Made by a program: the position numbers and the translations under genes. Below, piece after piece: positions 40,667 through 51,884 of a DNA stretch of 62,971 nt. The stretch is from Sphingomicrobium sp. Its GTDB lineage: Bacteria > Pseudomonadota > Alphaproteobacteria > Sphingomonadales > Sphingomonadaceae. The stretch is taken from positions 1 to 62,971 of the forward strand of contig JAUJOV010000010.1 in assembly GCA_030447545.1 (NCBI GenBank). Reading direction: 5' to 3'. The notes under the pieces are model-generated. The model saw only the letters and a list, made by a program, of their open reading frames with translations. It searched no databases and was not told the DNA's origin. Every line of letters starts with the position of its first letter. Position 1 is the first letter of the stretch.

Positions 40667-41584
40667 TCACCGGCGCGGGGCAGCCGCCCGCTCGAGCCGG
40701 TCGTTGATTGCCGCGCCGAGGCCTGTCGCCGGAATGGGAGCGACCGAAATGCGCGGCTTGGGTGATGCGTCGGCGACGTGCAGCAGGTCGAACAGGCGCG
40801 TGGCCGCCTCGACCAGATCGCCGGACGGGCTGAGGTTCGCGTCGCACTCGACTTCACCAAAGCCGATCAGGAATTCGCTGGGCTCCGCTCTGGCCGCGTT
40901 CAGCCGAAGCGGCTTCGACGGCGCATAATGACTGGCGAGCTGGCCGGGCGCTTCGACCATTTTGCCATTGGCTTCGGCCGCGCCCGCAACCTCGATCGGG
41001 CCTCGCCTGAGCAGCCGCAGCGAGGCTCCTGTCGCCGCAATGATAGTCGATTCAAGGCCCCGCTCGGTCGGCCCCGCATCGAGGACCAGTGGAATCCGGC
41101 CGCCGAGGCTCTTGAGCACATGGCTTGCGCGGGTCGGGCTGATCGAGCCGCTGGCATTGGCCGAAGGGCCGGCGAGGGGGCGGCCGGTCGCCTCGATCAG
41201 CGCGCGCATCGCCGGGTGGGACGGAACTCGAAGACCGATGGTCGGAAGGCCTGCCGTGACCAGCGAGGCAATTCCGGCGCCGGGCTTCAGCGGGACCACT
41301 AGCGTCAGCGGTCCGGGCCAGTGCTTCGCCGCGAGCGAGCGCGCCTCGTCGCTGAACTCGCCGATCCGCTCCGCTGCGGCGGCGGCGGGGACATGCACGA
41401 TCAGCGGATTGAAGCCTGGCCTTCCCTTGGCCTCGTAGATCCGCGCCACGCCTTGCGCGTTCGTCGCGTCCGCTGCCAGCCCGTAGACCGTCTCCGTCGC
41501 CACCGCGACAGGCTGGCCCTCGAGGATCAGCCGCGCGGCCTGTGCGATTGCTTCATCGCTCAACGGCAGGACCCGCGTCTCCAT
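40667..41584 (-). CDS. tsaC: Threonylcarbamoyl-AMP synthase, Sua5 type
   Basis: Makes threonylcarbamoyl-AMP from Thr, bicarbonate and ATP for the t6A37 modification of tRNA. 305 residues, so the longer Sua5 form: a YrdC domain (1 to about 200: VAVATETVYGLAADA, KGRPGFNPLIVHV, WPGPLTLV, LRVPSHPAMRAL, PLAGPSANASG) followed by a Sua5 domain (GQLASHYAPSKPLRLN). All ligand-binding segments are present and the frame is intact. Confidence 0.94.
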   Translation of the reverse strand: METRVLPLSDEAIAQAARLILEGQPVAVATETVYGLAADATNAQGVARIYEAKGRPGFNPLIVHVPAAAAAERIGEFSDEARSLAAKHWPGPLTLVVPLKPGAGIASLVTAGLPTIGLRVPSHPAMRALIEATGRPLAGPSANASGSISPTRASHVLKSLGGRIPLVLDAGPTERGLESTIIAATGASLRLLRRGPIEVAGAAEANGKMVEAPGQLASHYAPSKPLRLNAARAEPSEFLIGFGEVECDANLSPSGDLVEAATRLFDLLHVADASPKPRISVAPIPATGLGAAINDRLERAAAPRR

Positions 41585-41622
41585 CGGGACGCGGCTAGTG
41601 GATTTGTGGGCTTGCCGGAATA

Positions 41623-41979
41623 CTAGGCGCCTTGGCGCTCAATCAGCTCGGCCGGGTCGAGGCCGAGCCGATTCATGCGTTCGCGGATCGAGGGCCACTC
41701 CTCGTCGACGAAGCGCCGACGCTCCGAATCGCGCAGCCGCGCGCGGGCGCCCGCCGCGACGAACAGCCCAACTCCACGCTTCACGGTTACCAAGCCTTCG
41801 TCCTGGAACCCCTGATACGCCTTGGCGACGGTCAGCGGGTTCGCCTGCTCCTCCGCTGCCAGCGCGCGCACCGACGGCAGCGGGTCGCCGTCATTATACT
41901 TGCCCGCCAGGATAGCGTCGGCGATCGTCTCCCGAAGACGGACGTAGACCGGCTTTTCGTGGTGCGTGCGAAGCGTCAT
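41623..41979 (-). CDS. GntR-family transcription regulator, YtrA-like
   Basis: 118 residues: an N-terminal winged helix-turn-helix (KPVYVRLRETIADAILAGKY, LPSVRALAAEEQANPLTVAK) and GLVTVKRGVGLFVA, then a short helical tail with no ligand-binding domain. This size is typical of the YtrA subgroup, which usually controls a neighbouring ABC transporter or its own gene. None is adjacent here; the upstream neighbour is a nitroreductase gene on the same strand, 31 bases away. Confidence 0.88.
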   Translation of the reverse strand: MTLRTHHEKPVYVRLRETIADAILAGKYNDGDPLPSVRALAAEEQANPLTVAKAYQGFQDEGLVTVKRGVGLFVAAGARARLRDSERRRFVDEEWPSIRERMNRLGLDPAELIERQGA

Positions 41980-42010
41980 GCTGTGCTAATACAGCAGCGC
42001 GGGAGCAGGG

Positions 42011-42610
42011 TCAATCAGACGGTGGCTGCCACCGCTTCACGACCTCGCCGAGATCGGGCCGCGGGCGCTCCTCGAGATCGCCTCCCGGGGAGCCGATGAA
42101 GATGAAGCCGGCGATCCGCTCGCCGGGCCCGCAGAAGGCGGCGCTTACGATTTGCGAATAGGCATGGCGGCCGGTCAGCCAGCCGGCGACAAAGCCCATC
42201 GCGTGCGCGGCGCTCAGCAGGTTCATCCCCGCCGCTCCGCACGACAGCTCCTGCTCCCACGCCGCGATCTTGTGCTCGCGCACGGGCGAGGAGATCAGCA
42301 CTACGAGCGCTTCGCCCTGGCGGGCGAAGCTGTCCGCTTTCGCATGGTGCGTTTCGCCGGCCGACCCATCTTCCTGGCTCAGCGCGCGGTGAAGCAGTGC
42401 CGCGAACGCCTCCCGCTGGTCCTTTGCGACAAGGACGAAGCGCCAGGGCGAGAGCTTGCCATGGTCTGGAACGCGCGTCGCGATGGACAGCATCCGCAGC
42501 AACTCCTCGTCCGACGGACCCGGCGGGACCATCTCGCGCGGCTTTCCCGAGCGGCGGGTCTCGAGCAGGGTGAGCGGCGAGGAGCAGTCGTTGAGCATCT
42601 GTCCGCTCAT
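42011..42610 (-). CDS. Nitroreductase family protein, YdjA-like
   Basis: 199 residues, FMN-binding oxidoreductase. The N-terminal ETRRSGKPREM and ATRVPDHGKLSPWRFVLV hold the FMN contacts, and GAAGMNLLSAAHAMGFVAGW and FIFIGSPGGDLEERPRPDL are conserved C-terminal segments. The RRSGKP and DHGKLSPWRF forms resemble E. coli YdjA. Substrate unknown. The gene is divergent from the peptide transporter (83 bases between). Confidence 0.88.
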   Translation of the reverse strand: MSGQMLNDCSSPLTLLETRRSGKPREMVPPGPSDEELLRMLSIATRVPDHGKLSPWRFVLVAKDQREAFAALLHRALSQEDGSAGETHHAKADSFARQGEALVVLISSPVREHKIAAWEQELSCGAAGMNLLSAAHAMGFVAGWLTGRHAYSQIVSAAFCGPGERIAGFIFIGSPGGDLEERPRPDLGEVVKRWQPPSD

Positions 42611-42692
42611 CTAGGAGGGTAGGGGAGCTGCAACAATGCGCTTCACAAGCGGATGCGGCGTTTTGCGTAACTAGCCAGCTGGGAGACGCCTG

Positions 42693-44354
42693 GTGACCGG
42701 ATTGAAGCCCGTTGGGAATTGGGAGCAGGGCGATTGGATCGCCGTCATCGCTACCGGGGTGTTCATACTGTTCCTGATCGGAGGCGGTCTGATCGCCGCG
42801 AGGGGAGCCAGAGGCGCTGGGCCATCCCAAGGGCCTGTACATGCTCTTCTTCGCCGAGATGTGGGAGCGCTTCTCATTCTACGGCATGCGCGGCCTGCTG
42901 ATTCTCTACCTTACGTCGCACTGGCTGTTCGCGGACGACAAATCCAACCTCATATACGGCGCTTACCTGAGCCTGGTGTACATCACGCCGGTGCTCGGCG
43001 GCTATCTCGCCGACCGGTGGCTCGGACAGCGCAAGGCGGTTCTGTTCGGCGGAATCCTGCTGATGATCGGCCACTCGCTGATGGCCGTCGAAGGCATGCA
43101 GGGCGTCACCGACCCCGCGGTCAAGCAGGCGGACCCTGCGATCAACGTCTTCTGGGCCGCGCTCGCATTCATCATCGTCGGCTCGGGATTCCTCAAGGCC
43201 AACATCTCCGTGATGGTCGGACAGCTCTACCCGCTGACGGACATCCGCCGTGACCCCGCCTACACCATCTTCTACATGGGAATTAACTTGGGCGCGGCGA
43301 TCGGAAGCATCCTAGCCGGCTATCTCGGAATCACCGTCGGCTGGTCGTACGGCTTCGGCTTGGCGGGCCTCGGAATGCTCGCGGGTCTGGTCGTTTTTGT
43401 GCTCGGGCGCCGCACCTTGCGGGAGCCGGCGAGCCACCGGTGCCGCTGGCCAGAAACACCGAGTGGACTCTCTACGGCGTCGGCCTTGGCGCAGTCGCGG
43501 TGGTCTGGGGCCTGAATCAGCCACAGCACGCCACTGCAGCCAGCCTGTGGATCACCTCCCCGCACATGGTCGGTTACAGCATCCACGACGCCTTCAAGCT
43601 CGACCCGCACTCGCCCGATCGAATTTTCGCGATCCTGTTCTTGATCGCGCGGACCCCGATCTTCTGGGGGCTGTTCGAGCAGGCCGGCGGCAGCTTCAAT
43701 CTGTACACCGACCGCTACGTCGATCGCGCGGGCGTGCCGGCGCCGATCTTCCAGTCGATCAACCCGATCTACATCCTGCTGCTGGCGCCGCTGTTCACGA
43801 TCCTTTGGACGGTGCTCGGCAGACGAGGGCTCGAACCGTCGGCGCCGGCCAAGTTCGGGCTCGCGCTGCTCCAGGTGGGCCTGGGGTTCCTGGTGTTCGT
43901 GTGGGGCGCGTACTCGGTCGGCCTGCAGAACATGACGCCCGTCATCTTCGTCTTCCTGCTCTACCTGCTGCACACGACGGGCGAGCTGTGCCTGTCGCCG
44001 GTCGGCCTGTCGGCAATGAACCGCCTTGCTCCGGCGTTCATGGCGAGCCTGATCATGGGCGCGTGGTTCTACATGACCGCGGTCGGCAATTTCGTCGGCG
44101 GCAAGATCGGCGAAGCGACTGGCGGCCACGGCGGCGAGATGAGCAAGGAACTTACGCTCCAGGTCTACAGCACGATCGGCTGGTGGACGATCGGCATCGG
44201 CGTCGCCGTCCTCGCCGTGTCGCCGTTCATCAAGCGGCTGATGCACCTCGACACGCTTCGTGACGATGACCGGCTGGCCGGGCGTCCGGAGCTTGCCGAA
44301 CCCGCTGCACCCGGTATGTTCCCGCAGGCGGAGACCAAGCCGCAGACTCGCTAG
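42693..44354 (+). CDS. POT-family proton-dependent peptide transporter (frameshifted)
   Basis: Proton-coupled di/tripeptide importer. Signature segments: FFAEMWERFSFYGMRGLL (ExxER motif) in span 1, GGYLADRWLGQRKAVLFGG, NINLGAAIGSILAGYLG-like FYMGINLGAAIGS, and LLHTTGELCLSPVGLSAMNRLAP in the C-terminal half. Three frames are needed: bases 42693 to about 42825, then to about 43430, then to the end. The first junction looks like one extra base in GCCAGAGGCG. The first 40 residues (EQGDWIAVIATGVFILFLIGG) add a membrane helix before the family start and may be native. Followed 26 bases later by the amidohydrolase genes, which suggests uptake and processing of peptide-like compounds. Confidence 0.85.
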
Positions 44355-44380
44355 CCAAGCCAAAGGACTCGTTCGAAACC

Positions 44381-45769
44381 ATGCGTTTGAAGATCGTTGG
44401 GAGCGCGCTTGCGGCCGCGCTGCTGAGCGCTTGCGCGCAGCTCATGCCCGCACCGCCAAAGGCCGCCGCCATCCGAATCGACCGGGACCCGTTCCCCTCG
44501 ACCTATCAGCCCTACCCCGGCGCTGTGACGGCGATCCGCAATGCGACCATCTTCGACGGGGAGGGCGGCCGGATCGAGGGCGGGACGATCGTTCTCGCCG
44601 ACGGCGTGATCCAGGCGATCGGCGGGCCCGAGACGCCGGTTCCGGCGGGCGCCTTCGCGCTCGACGGCAGCGGCAAGTTCGTGACGCCCGGAATCATCGA
44701 CGTCCACAGCCACCTTGGCGACTATCCGAGCCCCGCGGTCCCGTCCCACGCCGACGGCAACGAGGCGACCGACCCGGCACGCCCGGAGGTCTGGGCCGAG
44801 CACAGCGTCTGGCCGCAGGACCCGGGCTTCAGCCGCGCGCTCACCAATGGCGGAGTGACCGCGCTGCAGATCCTTCCCGGCTCGGCGAACCTGTTCGGCG
44901 GCCGCAGCGTGACGGTCAAGAACGTGCCTTCGCGCACCGTCCAGGGAATGAAGTTCCCGGGCGCGCCCTATGGCCTCAAGATGGCCTGCGGCGAGAACCC
45001 GAAGCGGGTCTACGGCACCCGCAACAACATCCCGCAGACGCGCATGGGCAATATCGCCGTCGTTCGGTCCACCTGGCTCAAGGCGAAGGACTACAAGCGC
45101 AAGTGGGACAGCTATGAGCGCGACGGCGGCGACATGCCCGAGCGGGACATCGCCATGGACACCCTTCGCGGAGTGCTCGCCGGCGAGATCCTGATCCACA
45201 ACCACTGCTACCGTGCCGACGAAATGGCCATCATGATCGATGTGGCGCGCGAGATGGGCTACAAGATCGGCACGTTCCATCACGCAGTGGAGAGCTACAA
45301 GGTCGCCGACTTGCTCGCGGCCAACGGCATCTGCTCGGCGATGTGGGCCGACTGGTACGGCTTCAAGATGGAAGCCTATGACGCGATCAAGGAGAACATT
45401 CCGTTTGTCGACAAGGCGGGGGCCTGCGCGATCGTCCACTCCGACGATCCCAACGGGATCCAGCGGCTCAATCAGGAAGCGGCCAAGGCGCTTGCCGACG
45501 GGCGGCGCGCCGGCTTCAACTTCACCGACGAATATGCGTGGCGCTGGCTCAGCTTCAATCCGGCGAGATCGCTCGGGATCGCCGAACGCACCGGCAGCCT
45601 GCGGCCCGGCAAGATGGCCGACGTTGTGCTGTGGAACACCAATCCGCTGAGCACCTATGCCCGGCCGGAGCGCGTGTGGATCGACGGTGCGCTGCTCTAT
45701 GACAGCGCCAATCCGCGGCTCAGGCCCGTCAGCGACTTCGAGCTCGGCCAGCCCGGTGAGGAGATGTGA
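44381..45769 (+). CDS. Amidohydrolase, predicted lipoprotein
   Basis: 462 residues with an N-terminal lipobox (AALLSAC-A). TIM-barrel metal hydrolase of the imidazolonepropionase/prolidase-like group: TPGIIDVHSHLGDYPSP gives the HxH metal site, LIHNHCYRADEMA and IGTFHHAVESYK further His ligands, and AIVHSDDPNGIQRLN the catalytic Asp. The C-terminus closes with RTGSLRPGKMADVVLWNTNPL. Periplasmic location is expected. The next gene, a second amidohydrolase, starts one base after its stop, so the pair is co-transcribed; such pairs are common in sphingomonads. The natural substrate is not known, but cyclic or N-acyl dipeptides fit the neighbouring POT transporter. Confidence 0.88.
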   Translation: MRLKIVGSALAAALLSACAQLMPAPPKAAAIRIDRDPFPSTYQPYPGAVTAIRNATIFDGEGGRIEGGTIVLADGVIQAIGGPETPVPAGAFALDGSGKFVTPGIIDVHSHLGDYPSPAVPSHADGNEATDPARPEVWAEHSVWPQDPGFSRALTNGGVTALQILPGSANLFGGRSVTVKNVPSRTVQGMKFPGAPYGLKMACGENPKRVYGTRNNIPQTRMGNIAVVRSTWLKAKDYKRKWDSYERDGGDMPERDIAMDTLRGVLAGEILIHNHCYRADEMAIMIDVAREMGYKIGTFHHAVESYKVADLLAANGICSAMWADWYGFKMEAYDAIKENIPFVDKAGACAIVHSDDPNGIQRLNQEAAKALADGRRAGFNFTDEYAWRWLSFNPARSLGIAERTGSLRPGKMADVVLWNTNPLSTYARPERVWIDGALLYDSANPRLRPVSDFELGQPGEEM

Positions 45770-45770
45770 A

Positions 45771-47175
45771 ATGATCCGCCTCGCCATTGCAGCGCTGTTG
45801 CTCGGCGCGGCCGCGCCGGCCGCGGCTCAGACCTATGCGATCACCGGCGGAATGGTCGCGCTTGGCGACGGCTCGAGCCCGATCCCGGGCGGCACGGTGG
45901 TGATCCGTGACGGCCAGATCGTTGCTGCAGGAGCGCAGCAGGAGGTCGGCGTGCCGGCGGGCGCCGAGGTCGTCGATGCCCGCGGCAAATGGGTGACGCC
46001 CGGAATCGTCGCGGGCTTCTCGCGGCTTGGGCTGTCGGAAATCGATCTGTCCGGCGGCATCAGGGACGACCGCGCGGAAGCCGGGCCGTTCAGCGCCGCG
46101 ATCGATGTTGCTCCTGGCGTCAACCCGACCTACTCGACGATCGCCATCAATCGTGCCGACGGCGTTACGCGGGCAATCGTCGCACCGGCCGTCGCAAAGA
46201 ACATCTTCGCCGGCCAGGGCGCAGTCATCGACCTTGGCGCGGATCTTTACCCGATCACGCGCGCCCGCAGCTTCCAGTTCGTGGAGTTCGGCGAGACCGG
46301 CGCGGGCAGCGCCGGCGGATCGCGCCGTCCGCGCACATCCTGTTCCGCAATGCCCTTCGCGAAGCGAGCGAGCTGAGCCGGCTTTGCCAGCCCGATCCCG
46401 GTCGAGCGGCCCGGACCAGCAGGAGCCGTACGAGCCGGTCCTCGAAAGCTCCAGTCATCCGCAATCCGAACAGGTCGCGCGAATATGGCCCCGACGCGCG
46501 CGAAGCGAGGACGTGCTGCTGACGCGGTTCGACGCCGCTGCGCTCGTGCCGGTCGTCCAGGGCCGCCAGCCGCTGCTCGTTCATGTCGAGCGCGCGCGCG
46601 ACATCCTCAACATCCTCGATCTCAGGCGCGCTTATCCAAAGCTGCGGTTCGTGCTGGTGGGCGTGAGTGAAGGCTGGATGGTCGCGGACCAGATCGCGGC
46701 CGCCGGTGTCCCGGTAATCGCCTCGGCCCTCAACGACCTGCCGCGGGACTTCGAGCAGATTGCGGCGACTCAGTCGAACGTCGGTCGCATGCGCAATGCC
46801 GGCGTTCACGTGGCAATCGGCATGATCAACGAGGACGAGACGCGCAATCTGTTCAACCAGCGCCAATATGCCGGCAACCTCGTCGCGCTGGCGAACGTCC
46901 CGGGTGCGACCGGCGTAAGCTGGGGCGAAGCGCTGGCGATGCTGACCTCCAGGACTGCCGAAGCGATTGGCCTCGGGGGCGAGATCGGCAGCCTCGCGCC
47001 CGGGCGGCGCGCTGACGTGGTGATCTGGTCGGACGACCCGCTTCAGGTGACGAGCAGCGCCGAGGCGGTGTTCATCGACGGCGTCAGGCAGCCGCTGGAG
47101 ACGCGGCAGACCAAGCTTCGCGACCGCTATCGCAGCCTGGAGCGAGAGGTCCTTCCCGAGGCCTATCGCCGCTGA
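45771..47175 (+). CDS. Second amidohydrolase-like protein, secreted (frameshifted)
   Basis: Signal peptide AALLLGAAAPAAA, then ITGGMVALGDGSSPIPGGTV and GKWVTPGIVAGFSRLG; the HxH metal site expected after TPGI is replaced by GFSRLG, so this partner is probably catalytically altered. The C-terminal half has VLVGVSEGWMVADQIAAAGV, ALNDLPRDFEQIAATQSN, and the closing SLAPGRRADVVIWSDDPL. The frame changes near 46320 and again between 46370 and 46440. It likely works with, or dimerises with, the preceding lipoprotein amidohydrolase. Start ATG at 45771. Confidence 0.8.
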
Positions 47176-47207
47176 CTGTCGCACAGAGCCGCGGCGCGCG
47201 CTAAAGA

Positions 47208-48549
47208 ATGGCAATGACCCGCAAGTTCTTCGGCACGGACGAGATCCGCGGCCCCACCAACAGCGAGCCGATGACTGCCGAGACCGCGCTTCGAGTCGGC
47301 CAGGCTGCTGGCGCTCACTTCGCGCGCGGCGACCACCGCCACCGGGTGGTGATCGGCAAGGACACGCGCCTGTCGGGCTACATGATGGAATCGGCGCTGG
47401 TCGCGGGCTTCGCGAGCGTCGGGATGGACGTGGTGCTGCTCGGGCCGATGCCGACGCCGGCGGTCGCGATGCTGACCCGCTCAATGCGTGCGGACCTCGG
47501 CGTGATGATCTCCGCGTCCCACAATCCCTTCTCCGACAACGGCATCAAGCTGTTCGGCCCCGACGGTTACAAGCTCAGCGACGAGGCCGAGGCGGCGATC
47601 GAGCGCAGGCTCGAGACCGGCGTCAAGCTCGCGCCGGCGCGAAGCATCGGCCGGGCGCGGCGCATCGACGACGCGCGCGGCCGCTACATCCACCATGTGA
47701 AGTCGACCTTCCCCGAGCACATGCGGCTCGACGGGCTCAAGATCGCCGTCGATTGCGCCAACGGTGCTGCCTACCATGTCGCGCCCGAGGCTTTGTGGGA
47801 GCTCGGTGCCGACGTGATCCCGCTCGGTCGCGCGCCCGACGGGCTCAACATCAACCATGAGTGCGGCTCGACCCATCCCAGGCTGCTGCAGGAGACGGTG
47901 GTCGCGGGGGGGCCGACGTCGGGCTTGCGCTCGACGGCGATGCCGACCGGCTGATCGTCGTCGACGAGAAGGGCCGGATCATCGACGGCGACCAGATGAT
48001 GGCGCTGATCTCGCTCGACCTCCAGCGGCGCGGCGAGCTTCGTGGGCAGGCGGTGGTCGCGACCGTCATGTCGAACCTCGGGCTCGAGCGCAGGCTCGGC
48101 GAAGCGGGCATTGGCCTCCTCAGGACGAAGGTCGGCGACCGCTACGTGCTCGAGGCGATGCGCGAAAAGGGCTGCAATGTCGGCGGCGAGCAGTCCGGGC
48201 ACATGATCCTGAGCGATTTTTCGACGACTGGAGACGGTCTGGTGGCCGCCCTCCAGGTGCTTGCTGCCCTGGTCCAGAACCAGAAGCGCGCAAGCGAGCT
48301 GCTGCACCTGTTCGAGCCCGTGCCGCAGCTCCTCAAGAACGTGCGCTTCGCGGCGGCGCCCGCTCGAGGACGAGCGGGTCCAGCAGCAGATCTCGGCCGC
48401 CGAGGCCGAATTGAACGGCCGCGGGCGCCTGGTCATCCGAAAGTCGGGGACCGAGCCCCTGATCCGGGTGATGGCCGAGGGGACGACGAGGCGCTGGTCG
48501 AGCGGCTGGTCGACGAGACATCTGCGAGGCCGTCCAGAGCGCGGCGTGA
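47208..48549 (+). CDS. glmM: Phosphoglucosamine mutase GlmM (frameshifted)
   Basis: Converts glucosamine-6-phosphate to glucosamine-1-phosphate for UDP-GlcNAc. Motifs: [14 protein letters not shown] (the family begins KYFGTDGIRG, so Gly is Glu here), the phosphoserine loop [18 protein letters not shown], the metal loop [35 protein letters not shown], and the phosphate loop [19 protein letters not shown]. At least three frame changes are needed (about 47905, 48355 and 48490-48525). The expected C-terminus ICEAVQSAA ends at 48549. Since the gene is essential in most bacteria, sequencing error is the likely reason. It opens the run glmM-thiD-VOC-rnhB-ccrM-glmU-vapBC-glmS. Confidence 0.88.
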
Positions 48550-48593
48550 ACGGTTTCTTCGCATTTCGGAGCGAAAAAGAAGCCACTGTGCGC

Positions 48594-49418
48594 ATGGAAA
48601 ACTTCGCTCTGCATCCTGCGAGCGCCGTCGGCGTGACGGCCTCCGTCGCGCGCGTGCTGGTGATTGCCGGCTCGGATTCGGGCGGCGGCGCCGGGATCCA
48701 GGCCGACATCAAGGCCATCACCATGCTCGGCGGCCACGCGATGACGGCGATCACCGCGATCACCGCCCAGAATACGACGGGCGTGTCGGGCGTGCATCCG
48801 GTGCCGGCGGAAATGGTGCTTGCCCAGATCGATGCGGTCCTCGCCGACCTTGGGGTCGACGCGGTAAAGATCGGCATGATCGGAAGCGCCTTCGTCGCCG
48901 AGCAGGTCGCGCGCCGGCTCGAGGCACTCAAGGCCGAGCGCCCCGAGCTGCCAATCGTGTTCGACCCGGTGATGATCGCGACCAGCGGCGCGGCACTGGC
49001 CGACGACGCGACGACTGCCGCTTTCGGCCGGCTGATGGACGTCGCCACGGTGGTCACTCCGAACCTGCCTGAGCTCGCTCGGCTGAGCAGGGCCGAGGAC
49101 CCGGTCGCCTCGGCGCTCCGGCTGGTCGGCGAGCATGGCTGCGCGGTGCTGATCAAGGGCGGCCACGAGGAGGGCGAGGCGCTCGCCGACGCCTTGATCG
49201 AGACCGACAACATGACGAGCTGGCAGGGCCAGCGCATCGACACCACCAGCACCCACGGGACCGGCTGCACTTTGGCAAGCGCCATCGCGACCTTTCTCGC
49301 TCAGGGACGAGCCTCGCCTCGGCGGTCGAGCGCGCGCGAACCTTGTCCGCGTTGCGCTCCATGCCGCGCCCGGGCTGGGGGAGGGCGGGCCCGGTCGGGT
49401 CTGCGGACGTGCGGCTCG
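48594..49418 (+). CDS. thiD: Hydroxymethylpyrimidine (phosphate) kinase ThiD (3' end frameshifted)
   Basis: Phosphorylates HMP and HMP-P for thiamin synthesis. [90 protein letters not shown] and the catalytic [15 protein letters not shown] are present. The frame shifts at about 49310, after AIATFLAQG; the C-terminal helix [10 protein letters not shown] continues in the next frame. The exact end is unclear because the stop is not visible before the following VOC gene. The start could be the ATG at 48594 or a GTG nearer the first strand. Confidence 0.88.
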
Positions 49419-49814
49419 ATGCCGGTCCGGGGCCCCGGCTCAACCAGGTGACTCTGACCGTCAACGACTATGAAAAATCGGTCGACTTCTACCGCCGGCT
49501 GGGCCTTCACCAGATCGTCGACAGCCCCGAGAACCAGTACGCGCGCGGTTCGAAACGCGGGGCGGCGCGACCCTGTCGATCCAGGCCGATGCCGAGGAGG
49601 AGATTAGCGCCACGACCGCGGTCTACCTCGAGTGCGACGACCTCGACGAGCAGGTCGAGCGGCTCGCGCGCGCGCCGGCCTGGCGTTCGAGCATGGCCCG
49701 AGGAATCAGCCCTGGATGTGGCGCGAGGCGCGCCTTCGCGATCCGTCCGGCAACATCATCTTTCTCTACAAGGCCGGCGAAGCGCGTCGCTTCCCGCCGT
49801 GGCGGGTCGACTAA
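49419..49814 (+). CDS. VOC-family (glyoxalase-fold) protein (frameshifted)
   Basis: About 130 residues of the vicinal-oxygen-chelate fold: [37 protein letters not shown], then in other frames [26 protein letters not shown] and [20 protein letters not shown]. The typical metal-ligand positions (His/Gln in strand 1, Glu/Tyr later) are partly visible. Frame changes lie near 49550 and 49670. The ATG at 49419 is the likely start, again only after a shift. Function unknown; members include glyoxalases, dioxygenases and antibiotic-binding proteins. Confidence 0.75.
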
Positions 49815-49828
49815 TCCACACAAAAATG

Positions 49829-49849
49829 CGAGTCGCACCTGGCGACTCG
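49829..49849. terminator. Hairpin containing two GANTC sites, terminator-like for the minus strand
   Basis: Perfect inverted repeat CGAGTCGC / GCGACTCG with a 5-base loop (ACCTG). A run of five A precedes it on the plus strand, so on the minus strand it is a GC hairpin followed by TTTTT, the form of an intrinsic terminator; no minus-strand gene ends here, however. Each arm holds a GANTC site (GAGTC, GACTC), the target of the CcrM methyltransferase encoded 0.9 kb downstream. Confidence 0.5.
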
Positions 49850-49875
49850 TCCAGGGTCTCCCATGGGCTCGAGCG

Positions 49876-50520
49876 ATGCCGCGCCGCTGCTCGTTCAAGA
49901 TCGAAGTGGAATTTCCCGAACCGCTAGCGGGTGTCGATGAAGCCGGGTGCGCCCCGCTGGCGGGGCCGGTGGTCGCGGCCGCGGTGATCCTGGACCGCAG
50001 GAAATTTCCGCGCGGGATCGACGATTCCAAGAACCTCGACATTGGCGAGCGCGAGGCACTCTACAAGCGGCTTCACGACTATGGCGCGGTGATCGGCGTC
50101 GGAGTGGCCTCCGTCGAGGAGATCGACCGGATCAACATCTACTGGGCGCGAATGCTGGCGATGACCCGCGCGGTCGAGGCGCTCGGCCTCGAGCCGGCCT
50201 GGGTGCTGGTCGACGGAAACGCCTGCCCCAGGTGGCAGCGCCCGTCCAAGGCGATCGTCGACGGGGACGCCAAGTGCCGCTCGATCGCCGCTGCCTCGAT
50301 CATCGCCAAGGTGACGCGCGATCGAATGATGGCCGCTCACGCGCGCGACTATCCAGGCTACGGCTGGGAGACAAACCGCGGCTACGGGACACCCGAACAT
50401 TATCGCGGTCTCGACAGCCTCGGCGTCACTCCGCTCCACCCGCCGAAGCTTCGCCCCGGTGCAGCAGATCCTCGCCCGCGATGCTCAGCCGGAGCTGCAG
50501 CTGCATGAAATCGCCCCGCT
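49876..50520 (+). CDS. rnhB: Ribonuclease HII (3' end frameshifted)
   Basis: Cleaves RNA in RNA-DNA hybrids, including single embedded ribonucleotides. About 205-215 residues. Active-site segments: LAGVDEAGCAPLAGPVVAAAV (Asp-Glu), WVLVDGNACP (Asp), and VDGDAKCRSIAAASIIAKVTRD (Asp), plus GYGWETNRGYGTPEHYRGL. The usual GRG after DEA is GCA here. Near base 50442 the frame shifts; the expected SFAPVQQIL continues in the neighbouring frame. ATG at 49876 gives a start 17 residues before the first strand. The end is approximate. Confidence 0.9.
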
Positions 50521-51837
<1,317 letters not shown>

Positions 51838-51884
51838 CGCGCGAGGCTGGCGCGGCTATTGGCGGCGTGCCATTGCTCCGCGAA

